Source: Streptomyces sp. WMMC500
Lineage (GTDB): Bacteria; Actinomycetota; Actinomycetes; Streptomycetales; Streptomycetaceae
Direction: 5' to 3'
DNA: 64,000 bases
NCBI RefSeq assembly: GCF_027497195.1
Contig: NZ_CP114905.1
Coordinates: 7,017,001-7,081,000 of the forward strand
In this document: piece by piece, positions 17,191 to 26,436 of the stretch
Layout of the letters: each line of letters opens with the position of its first letter
Numbering within the stretch: position 1 is the first letter of the stretch
Made by a program: the position numbers and the translations under genes
The notes under the pieces: model-generated
Told to the model about the DNA's origin: nothing
Databases searched by the model: none
What the model saw: the letters and a program-made list of their open reading frames with translations, nothing else

Positions 17191-18606
17191 TCACACGTCG
17201 AAGTACAGCTCGAACTCGTGCGGGTGCGGGCGGAGCTGGATCGGGGCGATCTCCTGGGTGCGCTTGAAGTCGATCCACGTCTCGATGAGGTCCGCGGTGA
17301 AGACCCCGCCCTGGAGCAGGAACTCGTGGTCGGCCTCCAGGGACTCCAGCACGGCCGGGAGGTTCGTCGGGACCTGGGGGACCGCGGCGTGCTCCTCGGG
17401 GGCCAGCTCGTAGAGGTCCTTGTCGACCGGCTCGGCGGGCTCGATCTTGTTCTTGATGCCGTCCAGGCCGGCCAGCAGCATCGCGGAGAAGGCCAGGTAC
17501 GGGTTGCCGGAGGAGTCCGGGGCGCGGAACTCGATGCGCTTGGCCTTCGCGCTGGCGCCGGTGATCGGGATGCGGATCGCCGCGGAGCGGTTGCGCTGGG
17601 AGTAGACCAGGTTGACCGGGGCCTCGAAGCCGGGGACCAGGCGGTGGTAGGAGTTCACCGTCGGGTTGGTGAAGGCCAGCAGCGCCGGCGCGTGCCGGAG
17701 GATGCCGCCGATGTAGTAGCGGGCGGTGTCCGACAGGCCCGCGTAGCCCTGCTCGTCGTAGAAGAGCGGCTCGCCGCCGGCCCAGAGGGACTGGTGGCAG
17801 TGCATGCCGGAGCCGTTGTCGCCGAAGATCGGCTTGGGCATGAACGTCGCGGTCTTGCCGTTGCGCCAGGCGACGTTCTTCACGATGTACTTGAAGAGCA
17901 TCAGGTCGTCGGCGGCGGCGAGCAGCGTGTTGAACTTGTAGTTGATCTCGGCCTGGCCGGCCGTGCCCACCTCGTGGTGCTGGCGCTCGACCTGGAGGCC
18001 GGACGCGGCGAGTTCGAGGGTGATCTCCGCGCGCAGGTCGGCGAAGTGGTCGACGGGCGGGGCGGGGAAGTAGCCGCCCTTGTAGCGGACCTTGTAGCCG
18101 CGGTTGCCGCCGTCCTCGATGGCACCGGTGTTCCAGGCGCCGGCCTCGGAGTCGATGTGGTAGTAGCCCGCGTTCGCCTTGGTCTCGAAGCGGACGTCGT
18201 CGAAGACGTAGAACTCCGCCTCCGGACCGAAGTACGCGGTGTCGGCGATGCCGGAGGAGGCGAGGTACGCCTCGGCCTTCTTGGCCACGTTCCGCGGGTC
18301 ACGGCTGTACTGCTCGCCGGTGATCGGGTCGTGGATGAAGAAGTTGATGTTGAGCGTCTTGTCCTTGCGGAACGGGTCGAGGCGGGACGTGGAGAGGTCC
18401 GGCACGAGCGCCATGTCGGACTCGTGGATGGCCTGGAAGCCCCGGATCGACGAGCCGTCGAACATGAGCTGGCCGTCCGGCTCGAAGACCTCCACGGGCA
18501 CCGTGAAGTGCTGCATGATGCCCGGCAGATCGCAGAAACGCACGTCGACGAACTTCACGTCGTTGTCCGCGATGTACTGCTGGACCTCGTCGGCGTTCTG
18601 GAACAT
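17191..18606 (-). CDS. glnA: Glutamine synthetase type I
   Basis: The main ammonia-assimilating enzyme, a dodecamer of 471-residue subunits. Visible signatures are the N-terminal [17 protein letters not shown], the metal-binding EAEFYVFDD, the ATP-site motif [29 protein letters not shown], and the adenylylation loop [11 protein letters not shown] with Tyr399 as the expected AMP acceptor (Tyr397 in enteric numbering). It should therefore be controlled by a GlnE-type adenylyltransferase. AGGAG precedes the ATG. A complete four-half-site GlnR box lies 115 bases upstream, shared with the divergent RDD gene. It ends in its own terminator. Confidence 0.98.
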   Translation of the reverse strand: MFQNADEVQQYIADNDVKFVDVRFCDLPGIMQHFTVPVEVFEPDGQLMFDGSSIRGFQAIHESDMALVPDLSTSRLDPFRKDKTLNINFFIHDPITGEQYSRDPRNVAKKAEAYLASSGIADTAYFGPEAEFYVFDDVRFETKANAGYYHIDSEAGAWNTGAIEDGGNRGYKVRYKGGYFPAPPVDHFADLRAEITLELAASGLQVERQHHEVGTAGQAEINYKFNTLLAAADDLMLFKYIVKNVAWRNGKTATFMPKPIFGDNGSGMHCHQSLWAGGEPLFYDEQGYAGLSDTARYYIGGILRHAPALLAFTNPTVNSYHRLVPGFEAPVNLVYSQRNRSAAIRIPITGASAKAKRIEFRAPDSSGNPYLAFSAMLLAGLDGIKNKIEPAEPVDKDLYELAPEEHAAVPQVPTNLPAVLESLEADHEFLLQGGVFTADLIETWIDFKRTQEIAPIQLRPHPHEFELYFDV

Positions 18607-18720
18607 CCCACTCCTCCTATGTCCCGCCGCGAGGGGACGGGTGAGCCTGCGGAGCCTGCGCGAGGTGCGCCTGCGGCGTGCCGGCCTCCCGGAACGCTCG
18701 CCCGAGCCTAGGCACCCGGG

Positions 18721-18758
18721 ATTTCTCGGGCATGACCCGTTTGTTTCGCCGATGTTAA
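18721..18758 (-). promoter_or_regulatory. GlnR operator of glnA
   Basis: On the minus strand: TTAAC-N6-GAAAC-N6-GTCAT-N6-GAAAT, the full four-half-site GlnR arrangement with exact six-base spacers. It is 115-152 bases upstream of the glnA ATG, where GlnR acts on glnA in Streptomyces. Confidence 0.85.
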
Positions 18759-18886
18759 CCGCATCCCCTCACCAGGCCCGGGAACCTGGCCCCCGCGGCC
18801 CTTCGGGTGGCCGGAATCGTATGCGGTCCGGGGCCGCCGGCAGGGGGCGGGGAGGGGCTTTCCGCGCCTGGCAGTACCGTGGATAC

Positions 18887-19363
18887 GTGGATGATGCGGA
18901 GAAGCGGCAAGCAATCGGATCGTGGCTCTCCGGCCCCCGCTCGGCGGCCGAGGACATGGGCGCCGACTTCGGGTACCGGGGCCAGCGACTCGGGCTGCCC
19001 GAGACCGGGCCCGGCTCGGTCGCGCCGGTCGGCAGGCGCATCGCGGCGCTGGTCATCGACTGGCTGATGTGCCAGCTCATCGCCTACGGCCTGTTCGTCG
19101 GCGGCGACGGCAGGACGCTGGGGCTGTGGACCATGGGCGTCTTCTTCGTGATGTCCCTGCTGCTGGTCGGCACCCTGGGGCTCACGCCGGGCAAGCGGAT
19201 CATGCGTATCCGCGTCGTCGCCCAGAACGGCGCACGGCTCGGCTTCGGCGCGGTCGTCGCCCGCTCCGTGCTGCTCTGCCTGGTGATCCCCGCCGTCATG
19301 ATGGACCGCGACACCCGCGGGCTGCACGAGCGCGTCGCCCGCGCCGTCGAGGTGCGGTTCTGA
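18887..19363 (+). CDS. RDD family membrane protein
   Basis: A 158-residue membrane protein. The soluble N terminus (about residues 1-45, GSWLSGPRSAAEDMGADFGYRG) leads to an RDD domain: RRIAALVIDWLMCQ (Arg-Asp signature), a second hydrophobic segment near 77-100, the conserved GLTPGKRIMRIRVV, and a last span before a basic tail. The GTG at 18887 (VDDAEKRQ) is in frame; the nearby GTG at 18879 is not. It is divergent from glnA, a pairing conserved in actinobacteria. Molecular function is unknown. Confidence 0.92.
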   Translation: MDDAEKRQAIGSWLSGPRSAAEDMGADFGYRGQRLGLPETGPGSVAPVGRRIAALVIDWLMCQLIAYGLFVGGDGRTLGLWTMGVFFVMSLLLVGTLGLTPGKRIMRIRVVAQNGARLGFGAVVARSVLLCLVIPAVMMDRDTRGLHERVARAVEVRF

Positions 19364-19476
19364 GCCCGCGCCGAGCCCGTTCCCCGCGGGAGCCGGGGCC
19401 GCGGGCCGAGGCGTCCCCCGGGGGCCGTCTCCGTACCCGTACGTGAGCGAACGCGCCCGTACCCCCGAGGCCGCGC

Positions 19477-20172
19477 TCAGCGCATCTTGCCGCCGCCCTT
19501 GGGCATGCGCATGCCCTTGGGCATCGGGCCCTTCGGGACCGGCATGTTGCTCATCAGGTCGCCCAGCGCCTTCAGCCGGTCGTTGACCTGCGTCACCTGG
19601 TGGCCCTGCAGCACCCGCGGCAGCTTCACCAGCGTCGCCCGCAGCTTCTTCAGCGGCACCTGGCCCTCGTCGTTGCCGACGACGACGTCGTGGACGGGCA
19701 CGTCCGCGACGACCCGGTTCATCTTCTTCTTCTCGGCCGCCAGCAGGCCCTTCAGCCGGTTCGGGTTTCCCTCGGCGACCAGGACGATGCCCGCCTTGCC
19801 CACGGCCCGGTGCACGACGTCCTGCTGCCGCGTCATCGCCACCGCGGGGGTGACGGTCCAGCCCCGCTTCATGTTGTCCAGCACCGCCGCGGCCGCGCCC
19901 GGCTGGCCCTCCATCTGCCCGAACGCCGCCGCCTCCGCGCGCCGCCCGAAGACGATCGCCATGCCGAGCAGCGCCAGCAGGAATCCGACGATGCCCAGGT
20001 AGATCGGGTGCCCGATGAGGAAGCCGATGCCCAGGGCGGCGCCGAGGACCAGGATGCCCACGCCCGCGACGATCAGACCGACCTTCGGGTCGGCCCGCCT
20101 GGTCATCTTGTACGTGAGGGCGATCTGCTTCAGACGCCCCTTGTTCTCGGGGGTGGGTTCACTGCTGGCCAT
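19477..20172 (-). CDS. DUF4191 membrane protein
   Basis: A 231-residue protein with two adjacent transmembrane helices (about residues 30-75: VGLIVAGVGILVLGAALGIG, then IYLGIVGFLLALLGMAIVFG) after a short cytoplasmic N terminus containing YKMTRRADP. The remainder is cytoplasmic and ends in a Met/Lys/Gly-rich tail (PMPKGMRMPKGGGKMR). This is the conserved neighbour of lipA in Streptomyces and Mycobacterium. Its role is unestablished. It lies downstream of the small protein and lipA on the same strand. Confidence 0.93.
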   Translation of the reverse strand: MASSEPTPENKGRLKQIALTYKMTRRADPKVGLIVAGVGILVLGAALGIGFLIGHPIYLGIVGFLLALLGMAIVFGRRAEAAAFGQMEGQPGAAAAVLDNMKRGWTVTPAVAMTRQQDVVHRAVGKAGIVLVAEGNPNRLKGLLAAEKKKMNRVVADVPVHDVVVGNDEGQVPLKKLRATLVKLPRVLQGHQVTQVNDRLKALGDLMSNMPVPKGPMPKGMRMPKGGGKMR

Positions 20173-20276
20173 GCCGCGAATCCTACGGCCAGCCGGGCCC
20201 GAGGTCAGACCGGGCCCGGCACCCGGTGGCCGGATCGGGACATCGCCGGGGCGGCGGCGTCGTCGGGTCGCGGCGG

Positions 20277-20510
20277 CTATCGGGGCAGAGCGGACGTACC
20301 GCCCGCCGGCGGGTCCGCCCGGCCCACCGCCGACTCCGACTCCAGCCGGGCCCTGGCCCGGCGGCGGTCCTCCAGAACGGCGTCCCAGGCGTTACGCCGT
20401 GCGGTGCGCTGCTCGCCGCGCAGCAGCACTCCCTCGATCGTGCGCAGCACCCCGGCGACGGTGGGCCGGGGCGGCGGCCAGGACGGTAACGACGACGGTG
20501 ACGACGGCAC
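20277..20510 (-). CDS. Small conserved protein between lipA and the DUF4191 gene
   Basis: A 77-residue cytoplasmic protein. The conserved part is the helical segment AGVLRTIEGVLLRGEQRT followed by ARRNAWDAVLEDRRRARARL; both ends are low in complexity. I recall a similar small protein at this position in other Streptomyces, but no function. The GTG at 20510 is preceded by GAGGGGGG at normal spacing; a longer in-frame start would read into the TTTGAC repeats upstream. It is probably a stand-alone gene with its own promoter in the repeat-bearing gap after lipA. Confidence 0.75.
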   Translation of the reverse strand: MPSSPSSLPSWPPPRPTVAGVLRTIEGVLLRGEQRTARRNAWDAVLEDRRRARARLESESAVGRADPPAGGTSALPR

Positions 20511-20533
20511 GACGGCCCCCCTCGGCGGTCGAG

Positions 20534-20592
20534 AAGTCAAAGCGGTCAAAGCAGTCAAACGGTCAAAATGGTCAAACGTGCAAAGCGGTCAG
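20534..20592 (-). repeat. Tandem TTTGAC array upstream of the small gene
   Basis: On the plus strand GTCAAA occurs at 20536, 20545, 20554, 20562 and 20571 (8-9 bp period), with degraded copies after that. On the minus strand this is TTTGAC repeated like a row of -35 boxes, 25-70 bases upstream of the GTG at 20510. A single GTCAAAG recurs near 20654. Confidence 0.85.
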
Positions 20593-20700
20593 GCCGGCCG
20601 GAGGCCGGTCGGCCTCCATGCTCACTCCACGGTGTTACCAGCGCGTGGCCCGGCGGTCAAAGCGGGGTGAAGACCGCCGGGGGCGGCGTCCGGGCGCGGC

Positions 20701-21639
20701 CTACGCGGCGGCCTGCGCGCGCTTCTCCATGGCCTGCTTGTACAGCCGTCCCGCCCGGTACGAGGACCGCACCAGCGGCCCGGACATGACGCCCGCGAAG
20801 CCGATCTCCTCGGCCTCCTGCTGCAGCTCCACGAACTCGTGCGGCTTCACCCACCGCTCCACCGGGTGGTGCCGCGGCGACGGCCTCAGGTACTGCGTGA
20901 TGGTGATCAGCTCGCAGCCCGCCTCGTGCAGGTCCCGCAGCGCCTGGCTGACCTCCGCGCGCTCCTCGCCCATGCCCAGGATGAGGTTCGACTTCGTCAC
21001 CAGGCCGGCCTCGCGGGCGCGCGTGAGGACCTCCAGGGAGCGCTCGTAGCGGAAGCCGGGGCGGATGCGCTTGAAGATCCGCGGGACCGTCTCGACGTTG
21101 TGCGCGAGCACCTCGGGGCGGGCGGAGAAGACCTCCGCGAGCTGCTCCGGCTCGGCGTTGAAGTCGGGGATCAGCAGCTCGACGCCGGTGCCGGGAGCGG
21201 TGGCGTGGATCTGGCGCACCGTCTCCGCGTACAGCCAGGCGCCGCCGTCCTCCAGGTCGTCGCGGGCGACGCCGGTGATCGTGGCGTACCGCAGCTCCAT
21301 CTGCTGGACGGACTCGGCGACCCGGCGCGGCTCGTCGCGGTCCAGCTCGGCCGGCCGGCCGGTGTCGATCTGGCAGAAGTCGCACCGCCGGGTGCACTGC
21401 TCGCCGCCGATGAGGAAGGTCGCCTCGCGGTCCTCCCAGCACTCGAAGATGTTGGGACAGCCGGCTTCCTGGCAGACCGTGTGCAGGCCCTCGTCCTTGA
21501 CGAGCTTGCGCAGCGCGTTGTACTCGGGCCCCATCTTCGCGCGGGTCTTGATCCACTCGGGCTTGCGCTCGATGGGGGTCTGGCTGTTGCGGACTTCCAG
21601 GCGGAGCAGCTTGCGACCGTCGGGTGCGACAGCGGACAC
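20701..21639 (-). CDS. lipA: Lipoyl synthase
   Basis: A radical-SAM enzyme that inserts two sulfurs into octanoyl groups on lipoyl domains. The 312-residue chain has both cluster motifs: the auxiliary CX4CX5C set ([12 protein letters not shown]) and the radical-SAM CX3CX2C (CTRRCDFC), plus the C-terminal RSSYRAG serine that ligates the auxiliary cluster. The GTG start gives [18 protein letters not shown]. It lies 61 bases after lipB on the same strand. Targets in this window are the E2 protein SucB (two lipoyl domains), and by inference the complexes using AceE and Lpd. Confidence 0.98.
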   Translation of the reverse strand: MSAVAPDGRKLLRLEVRNSQTPIERKPEWIKTRAKMGPEYNALRKLVKDEGLHTVCQEAGCPNIFECWEDREATFLIGGEQCTRRCDFCQIDTGRPAELDRDEPRRVAESVQQMELRYATITGVARDDLEDGGAWLYAETVRQIHATAPGTGVELLIPDFNAEPEQLAEVFSARPEVLAHNVETVPRIFKRIRPGFRYERSLEVLTRAREAGLVTKSNLILGMGEERAEVSQALRDLHEAGCELITITQYLRPSPRHHPVERWVKPHEFVELQQEAEEIGFAGVMSGPLVRSSYRAGRLYKQAMEKRAQAAA

Positions 21640-21700
21640 GTCCGGGCTCCTAGCTTTCGATTCCTCGGCGTTCTCCAGCGTACGCCTCTGAAATGGGGAG

Positions 21701-22483
21701 TCAGACCGCGCGGGGGAGGGGCTCGGCCGTCTCCAGGATCTCGCGCAGATGCTTCTCCACGACAGGGAGAACCTCCGACACCGGCACGTCTCTTCCCAGC
21801 TCGCCGGAGAGCGAGGCCACGCCCGCGTCGCGGATGCCGCACGGCACGATCCGGTCGAACCAGGTGTTGTCCGGGTTGCAGTTCAGGGAGAAGCCGTGCA
21901 TGGTCACGCCCCTGGCGACGCGGATGCCGATCGCGGCCAGCTTGCGGTCCTCGCGCCGCTGGCCTGCGTTGGACGGCGCGTACTCCGGACCCGCGAGGCG
22001 CGGGTCGTACTCCTCGTCCGACAGCCGGGGGTCGAAGTCCAGCGCCAGCCCGCCCAGCTCGGCGCGCTGCTCCACGGGGTCGCCCAGGACCCAGACGCCG
22101 CTGCGGCCCTCGATCCGGGTGGTCGCCAGGCCGAAGTCGGTGCAGGCCCGGATGAGGGCCTCCTCCAGCCGGCGTACGTGGGCGACGACGTCGACGGGGC
22201 GCGGCAGCTTCAGGATCGGGTAGCCGACGAGCTGACCCGGGCCGTGCCAGGTGATCTTGCCGCCGCGGTCCACGTCCACGACGGGGGTGCCGTCGAGCGG
22301 GCGCTCGTCCTCGGCCGTGCGGCGGCCCGCGGTGTAGACCGGCGGGTGCTCCAGCAGCAGACAGGTGTCGGGGATCTCCTCGGCGAAGCGGGCGGCGTGC
22401 ACGCGCCGTTGCTCCTGCCAAGCCTCCAGGTACTCCACGGCGTTCTCGCCGAACCCCAGGTGAACGAAGCGCAGCTCGCCCAC
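21701..22483 (-). CDS. lipB: Octanoyl-(acyl carrier protein) transferase
   Basis: Transfers octanoate from ACP to lipoyl-domain lysines, the step before LipA. The 260-residue enzyme has the family motifs [31 protein letters not shown] (substrate His), the catalytic Lys in KLAAIGIRV, and the catalytic Cys in [17 protein letters not shown]. The GTG at 22483 ([12 protein letters not shown]) is preceded by GAGGAGGG and fixes the start; the longer open frame is spurious. An Asp/Glu-rich insert (residues about 150-185, [17 protein letters not shown]) is seen. Confidence 0.97.
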   Translation of the reverse strand: MGELRFVHLGFGENAVEYLEAWQEQRRVHAARFAEEIPDTCLLLEHPPVYTAGRRTAEDERPLDGTPVVDVDRGGKITWHGPGQLVGYPILKLPRPVDVVAHVRRLEEALIRACTDFGLATTRIEGRSGVWVLGDPVEQRAELGGLALDFDPRLSDEEYDPRLAGPEYAPSNAGQRREDRKLAAIGIRVARGVTMHGFSLNCNPDNTWFDRIVPCGIRDAGVASLSGELGRDVPVSEVLPVVEKHLREILETAEPLPRAV

Positions 22484-22718
22484 GGTGCCCTCCTCGCGCT
22501 GTTCGCGCTCGTCTCGCCGGCCGGCGTGCGTGCGCCGCCCGGCATATGCGGCTGGCGGTGTTCCAGCCGACCCTAGCCACTGTACGGCGGTATACGTTCC
22601 CGCCCTGCACCCAGGTCTCCTCACACGATCGAATGAAGCTGGGACGAAAGCGGCGAGTGAGGCTTGTTTCGCCGCTACATTCGCGCCGTTCCCGGAGGCC
22701 AGGCAGGAGACCCCACAG

Positions 22719-24329
22719 GTGACGACGGAACGACCTTCACAGCGACCTCCCAACCGCCAGCTCGCGGCCCTCATCTCCGAGGCCGGGTTCTCCAACGCGG
22801 GGCTCGCCCGCAGAGTCGATCAGCTCGGGCTCGAACACGGCCTCGACCTGCGGTACGACAAGACGTCGGTGACCCGGTGGCTCCGCGGCCAGCAGCCGCG
22901 CGGCACGACGCCCGCGCTGATCGCCGAGGTGTTCACCCGGCGCCTGGGCCGCCGGCTGACCGCGCAGGACCTCGGTCTCGACGCGTGCGCACCGGTGTAC
23001 GCCGGACTGGAGTTCGCCGCGACGCCGACAGAGGCGATCGACATCGTGAGCGGGCTGTGGCGCAAGGACACGGGCAGCCAGGCGGAGCTGCGGAAGATTG
23101 CGTTCACTCCTGCGGGTCTGGTGGTGCCGAGCCGGGATTGGCTGATCGGCAGGCCGGACGAGAAGGTCGCGCGCGAGCTCCAGCAGCGCGGCACGGGAGC
23201 GCCCGGGGCGCCGGGAGGTGCGGCGTCCGGGGCGCCGGGTGCGGTGCGGGTGCCGGCGCAGGGGCGCGGTCCGGTGCTGAACGCGGGCGGCGGCGGGGTC
23301 GCCGTCGGTACGGGTCCCGGGCCGGGGCCGGCGGGTGGCCCCGGGGGCGGGCCGGCCGGTGTGGCCGGCGGGCGCGTCGACGGAGCGCCGGGATGGGGCG
23401 GGCCGGGAGCGCGGGTGCCGGGGCAGCGCGTCACCCAGGGGGACATCGGGGCCATGCGGTCGGTCGCCGAGATGTTCCGGGCGCTGGACAACGCGTACGG
23501 CGGCGGGCACGCCAGGCAGGCGCTCGTGCGGTATCTGGAGCACGAGGTCGAGCCGATGCTGCGCGGCACGTACAACGAGGTCACGGGGCGGCGGCTGTTC
23601 TCCGCCGCGGCGGACCTGACGCGGCTGGCGGGCTGGACGTCGTACGACATCGCGGCCCACGGGCTCGCGCAGCGGTACTTCGTCCAGTCGCTGCGGCTGG
23701 CGCAGGCGTCGGGCGACCGCGCGTACGGCAGCTACGTGCTGGTCACGATGAGCCGCCAGGCCGTCTACCTGGGGCACGGCCGCGAGGCGGTGCAGTTGAC
23801 CCGGGTCGCGCAGCAGGGCGTCGGCGGGGGCGCGCCGCCGGTGGTGCAGGCGCTGCTGCACGCCGCGGAGGCGCGCGGGCACGGGCTGCTGGGCGAGGTG
23901 CGGGCCTGCACGACGTCGCTGGCGCGGGCGGAGCGGGCGCTGGAGTCGGCGCGGCCGGGGGAGGAGGCGCCGCACTGGGCGCGGTTCTTCGACGAGGCGC
24001 AGCTCGCGGACGAGTTCGGCCACTGCCACCGCGACCTCCAGCAGTACCGGGCGGCGGCGCAGCACGCGGAGCGCTCGCTGCAGTTGCGGGCGGCGGGGTT
24101 CGCGCGCAGCCGGGTGTTCTGCCGGCTGGTGCTGGCCACGGCGCGGCTGGGGCTGGGTGAGGTGGAGCAGGCGTGCGTGCTGGGGGCGGAGGCGGCGCAG
24201 CAGGCGGCGGAGATGCGGTCGGCGCGGGCGGCGGAGTACGTCCGCGACTTCGAACGGCGCCTGGAGCCGTACCGCGACGCACCTCCGGTGCGGGCGTACC
24301 GGGAGCGGGTCGCGGCGCTGGCGGTGTGA
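22719..24329 (+). CDS. NsdA-like regulator (N-terminal HTH, C-terminal TPR)
   Basis: A 536-residue protein. The first 75 residues resemble the N-terminal DNA-binding region of streptomycete NsdA-type regulators ([26 protein letters not shown], then [14 protein letters not shown]). Residues about 150-245 are Gly/Pro/Ala-rich. The C-terminal 270 residues are helical, with TPR-like pairs ([31 protein letters not shown]-type segments, [20 protein letters not shown]). The GTG at 22719 has GGAG 9 bases before it. It is divergent from lipB. A role in developmental or secondary-metabolism control is a family-based inference only. Confidence 0.78.
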   Translation: MTTERPSQRPPNRQLAALISEAGFSNAGLARRVDQLGLEHGLDLRYDKTSVTRWLRGQQPRGTTPALIAEVFTRRLGRRLTAQDLGLDACAPVYAGLEFAATPTEAIDIVSGLWRKDTGSQAELRKIAFTPAGLVVPSRDWLIGRPDEKVARELQQRGTGAPGAPGGAASGAPGAVRVPAQGRGPVLNAGGGGVAVGTGPGPGPAGGPGGGPAGVAGGRVDGAPGWGGPGARVPGQRVTQGDIGAMRSVAEMFRALDNAYGGGHARQALVRYLEHEVEPMLRGTYNEVTGRRLFSAAADLTRLAGWTSYDIAAHGLAQRYFVQSLRLAQASGDRAYGSYVLVTMSRQAVYLGHGREAVQLTRVAQQGVGGGAPPVVQALLHAAEARGHGLLGEVRACTTSLARAERALESARPGEEAPHWARFFDEAQLADEFGHCHRDLQQYRAAAQHAERSLQLRAAGFARSRVFCRLVLATARLGLGEVEQACVLGAEAAQQAAEMRSARAAEYVRDFERRLEPYRDAPPVRAYRERVAALAV

Positions 24330-24403
24330 GGCGGGGGCGGTCGCGCCGGTGGCGGTGCGGGCGGTGGGCGGCGGGCCGCGTAGGCGGTCGTCCACGTCGG
24401 AGA

Positions 24404-24550
24404 GAGCACCGCTCTCTCGGTGCGGTGATCTCGCGTCGGAGCACCGCTCTCGTGGGTGCGGAGCAGTGCTCGCCGTCCGTAGCGGTGCTCTCCTTCTGGA
24501 GCGGCGCTCTCACCCCGGAGCGCCGCTCGCGCCACAGCGCGGTGCTCTCG
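24404..24550. repeat. Cluster of short GAGC-NNN-GCTC hairpin repeats
   Basis: At least six related dyads lie in 147 bp: GAGAGC-ACC-GCTCTC at 24402-24416, GAGC-ACC-GCTC at 24439-24449, an inverted copy at 24481-24492, GAGC-GGC-GCTC at 24499, GAGC-GCC-GCTC at 24517, and GCGCGGTGCTCTC near 24538. They fill the gap between two convergent genes. Confidence 0.8.
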
Positions 24551-24569
24551 GGGTGGAGAACCGTTCCTG

Positions 24570-26159
24570 CTATGCCACCGCCGGGACCGCGGCGGTCCCC
24601 GAGGCGGGGGTGAGGCCGAAGTCGCGGAGGAGGGCCCGGGCCGCGCGGCGGCCCGAGTACAGGGCGCCCTGGGGGGTGCTCGTGTCGCGGTGGTCGCCGC
24701 AGACGTACAGCCCGCACAGCACCCGCACCGGCCGGCTCAGGTCGTGCGGTGCCGGCATCGCCGGTATCGCCTCCGGGTCGTGGTGCGCTCCCACCAGTTC
24801 CCAGTCGAACGCCGACGTCCCGTACAGCTCGCTCAACTGCCGCCGCGCCGACTTGTCCAGCACCCGCGCCGGCCGTACCGCGTCCTCGCCCAGCACCACC
24901 GAGCTGACCAGCGCGCGCCCCCGCGGCGCCCGCGAGGTGTCCGCGCCGCTGACCACGGCCGTGTGCGACACCGGGCCGCACGCCCCCTCCGCGTCCAGCA
25001 GCAGCGCCGCCTCCCGCAGGCCCGCAGGTCCCGGGCCGCCCCGCCCCGCACTGTTCCGCCCTCCGCCGTGACGCGACCCGCTGCCCCGCGACCCGCTGCC
25101 CCGCGACCCGCTGCCCCGCGGCCCGCCGTCCCGCGCCGGGCCGCCCCCTGCCGGGCCGCTCCGTGCCGCGTCGTCGCGGGCCTGCGCGCCGCCCTCCCCG
25201 TCTCCGCCGCCCCCCGCCACCGGATCCCCGGCCGGGCCCGCCACACCCCCGCCGCGTTCCGCTCCCGCACTGCCCGGCAGCGACTCCGCCGGGGCGCTGT
25301 GGTGCAGCACCGTCACCGGGTGGAACCCCGGCAGCCGCAGCCCCGGCAGGAGCCCCGCCGCCGCCCGCGCGCCCGTGGCCACCAGCACCGACCGGCACCG
25401 CAGCACCCCGTGACCCTCCGTCCGCACCGCGGTCGTCGACACCGACACCGCCCGTACCCCCGTGCGTACCGTCCCCCGCGGCAGCCCCGCCGCCAGCCGG
25501 CGCGGCACCGTCGCCGCCCCGCCCGCCGGCAGGCACAGCCGCCCCCGCGCGAACGCCCGCAGCGCCAGGTCCGCCGAGCGGCTCGACGTGGTCAGCGCCG
25601 GGTCGCCGAGCAGCGCCACCAGCAGCGGCCGCAGGAAGCCCGCCGCGATCCGCGGCGGCAGCCCGCGCGCCGCCAGCGCGTCCGCGGCCCGGCGCTCCGG
25701 CCGGGCCAGCAGCCGCGCCGTGGGTACGGCGGCCAGCCGGGCCAGCGCCGCGGAGAGCCACGCCTGGTCGATGAGGCCGCCGCGGGGGGCACGCGCGGCG
25801 CTGGCGAAGGCGCTCGCCGTCGTGAACGCGCCCCCCGTGCCCCTCGATCCGCCGATACGCTGCCGCCGCCCGCCCGCGCACACGACCACGTCGCCGTCGA
25901 GCGGGCACAGCGGCACCTCCGCGAGGCCCGGCAGGCGACGCAGTTCCGGGTACGAGGTGTTGAGCAACTGCAGCGAGCGGTCCAGCCGGAAACCGTCGAC
26001 GTGGTCGGTGCTCATCCGCCCGCCGACCTGCTCGTCCGCCTCCAGCACGGTCACGTCGAGGCCAGCTCCGACCAGGTGCTGGGCCGCGGAGAGACCGGCG
26101 AGTCCGGCGCCTACGACGACGACGTCGACGGGGTCCGTGCTTCCTGCGGCGTGGGGCAC
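24570..26159 (-). CDS. FAD-dependent amine-oxidase/phytoene-desaturase-like oxidoreductase
   Basis: A 529-residue flavoprotein. The N-terminal Rossmann motif VVVVGAGLAGLSAAQHL with the acidic residue in VTVLEADEQVGGRMSTD binds FAD. The C-terminal segment CGLYVCGDHRDTSTPQGALYSGRRAA is the second FAD-binding region of this superfamily. The substrate is unknown. A Gly/Ser/Arg-rich insert of about 70 residues, roughly residues 290-365 and encoded partly by 15-bp repeats, is unusual for the family and lengthens the protein. The GTG at 26159 follows GGGAGG. Confidence 0.87.
   Translation of the reverse strand: MPHAAGSTDPVDVVVVGAGLAGLSAAQHLVGAGLDVTVLEADEQVGGRMSTDHVDGFRLDRSLQLLNTSYPELRRLPGLAEVPLCPLDGDVVVCAGGRRQRIGGSRGTGGAFTTASAFASAARAPRGGLIDQAWLSAALARLAAVPTARLLARPERRAADALAARGLPPRIAAGFLRPLLVALLGDPALTTSSRSADLALRAFARGRLCLPAGGAATVPRRLAAGLPRGTVRTGVRAVSVSTTAVRTEGHGVLRCRSVLVATGARAAAGLLPGLRLPGFHPVTVLHHSAPAESLPGSAGAERGGGVAGPAGDPVAGGGGDGEGGAQARDDAARSGPAGGGPARDGGPRGSGSRGSGSRGSGSRHGGGRNSAGRGGPGPAGLREAALLLDAEGACGPVSHTAVVSGADTSRAPRGRALVSSVVLGEDAVRPARVLDKSARRQLSELYGTSAFDWELVGAHHDPEAIPAMPAPHDLSRPVRVLCGLYVCGDHRDTSTPQGALYSGRRAARALLRDFGLTPASGTAAVPAVA
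25076..25135 (-). repeat. Tandem 15-bp repeats inside the flavoprotein gene
   Basis: Three perfect copies of ACCCGCTGCCCCGCG (plus strand) at 25076-25120, then one degraded copy. On the coding strand they give repeated R-G-S-G-S, an in-frame low-complexity insertion. Confidence 0.93.
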
Positions 26160-26224
26160 GGGTGCCTCCCGGGGGTTGTGCGTCCGCGACCGAGCGCTCT
26201 CGCATGCCACTGGACGCCTGTTTG

Positions 26225-26240
26225 ATGCCCAACTGGGCAT
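26225..26240. promoter_or_regulatory. Palindrome upstream of the flavoprotein gene
   Basis: ATGCCCA-AC-TGGGCAT, a perfect 7+7 dyad 66 bases from the GTG. A 10-bp direct repeat TCGGAACGCG (minus strand) lies just further upstream. Possible operator; the regulator is unknown. Confidence 0.4.
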
Positions 26241-26436
26241 GGCCGTATCCGCGTTCCGACGTGGACGCGTTCCGATGACGATAGGTCGGATGGTGACTCC
26301 GGCCAGGTGCGCACCACAAGGGCACGGACGCACACCCGGCGCAACCAGCCGCGACATCGCCCGCCCGCCGACCCCGGCCGACCCCCGGATCAGCCCGCCG
26401 GGTCCTCCCGGACCGTCGGCACACCGGCCCCGGCCG

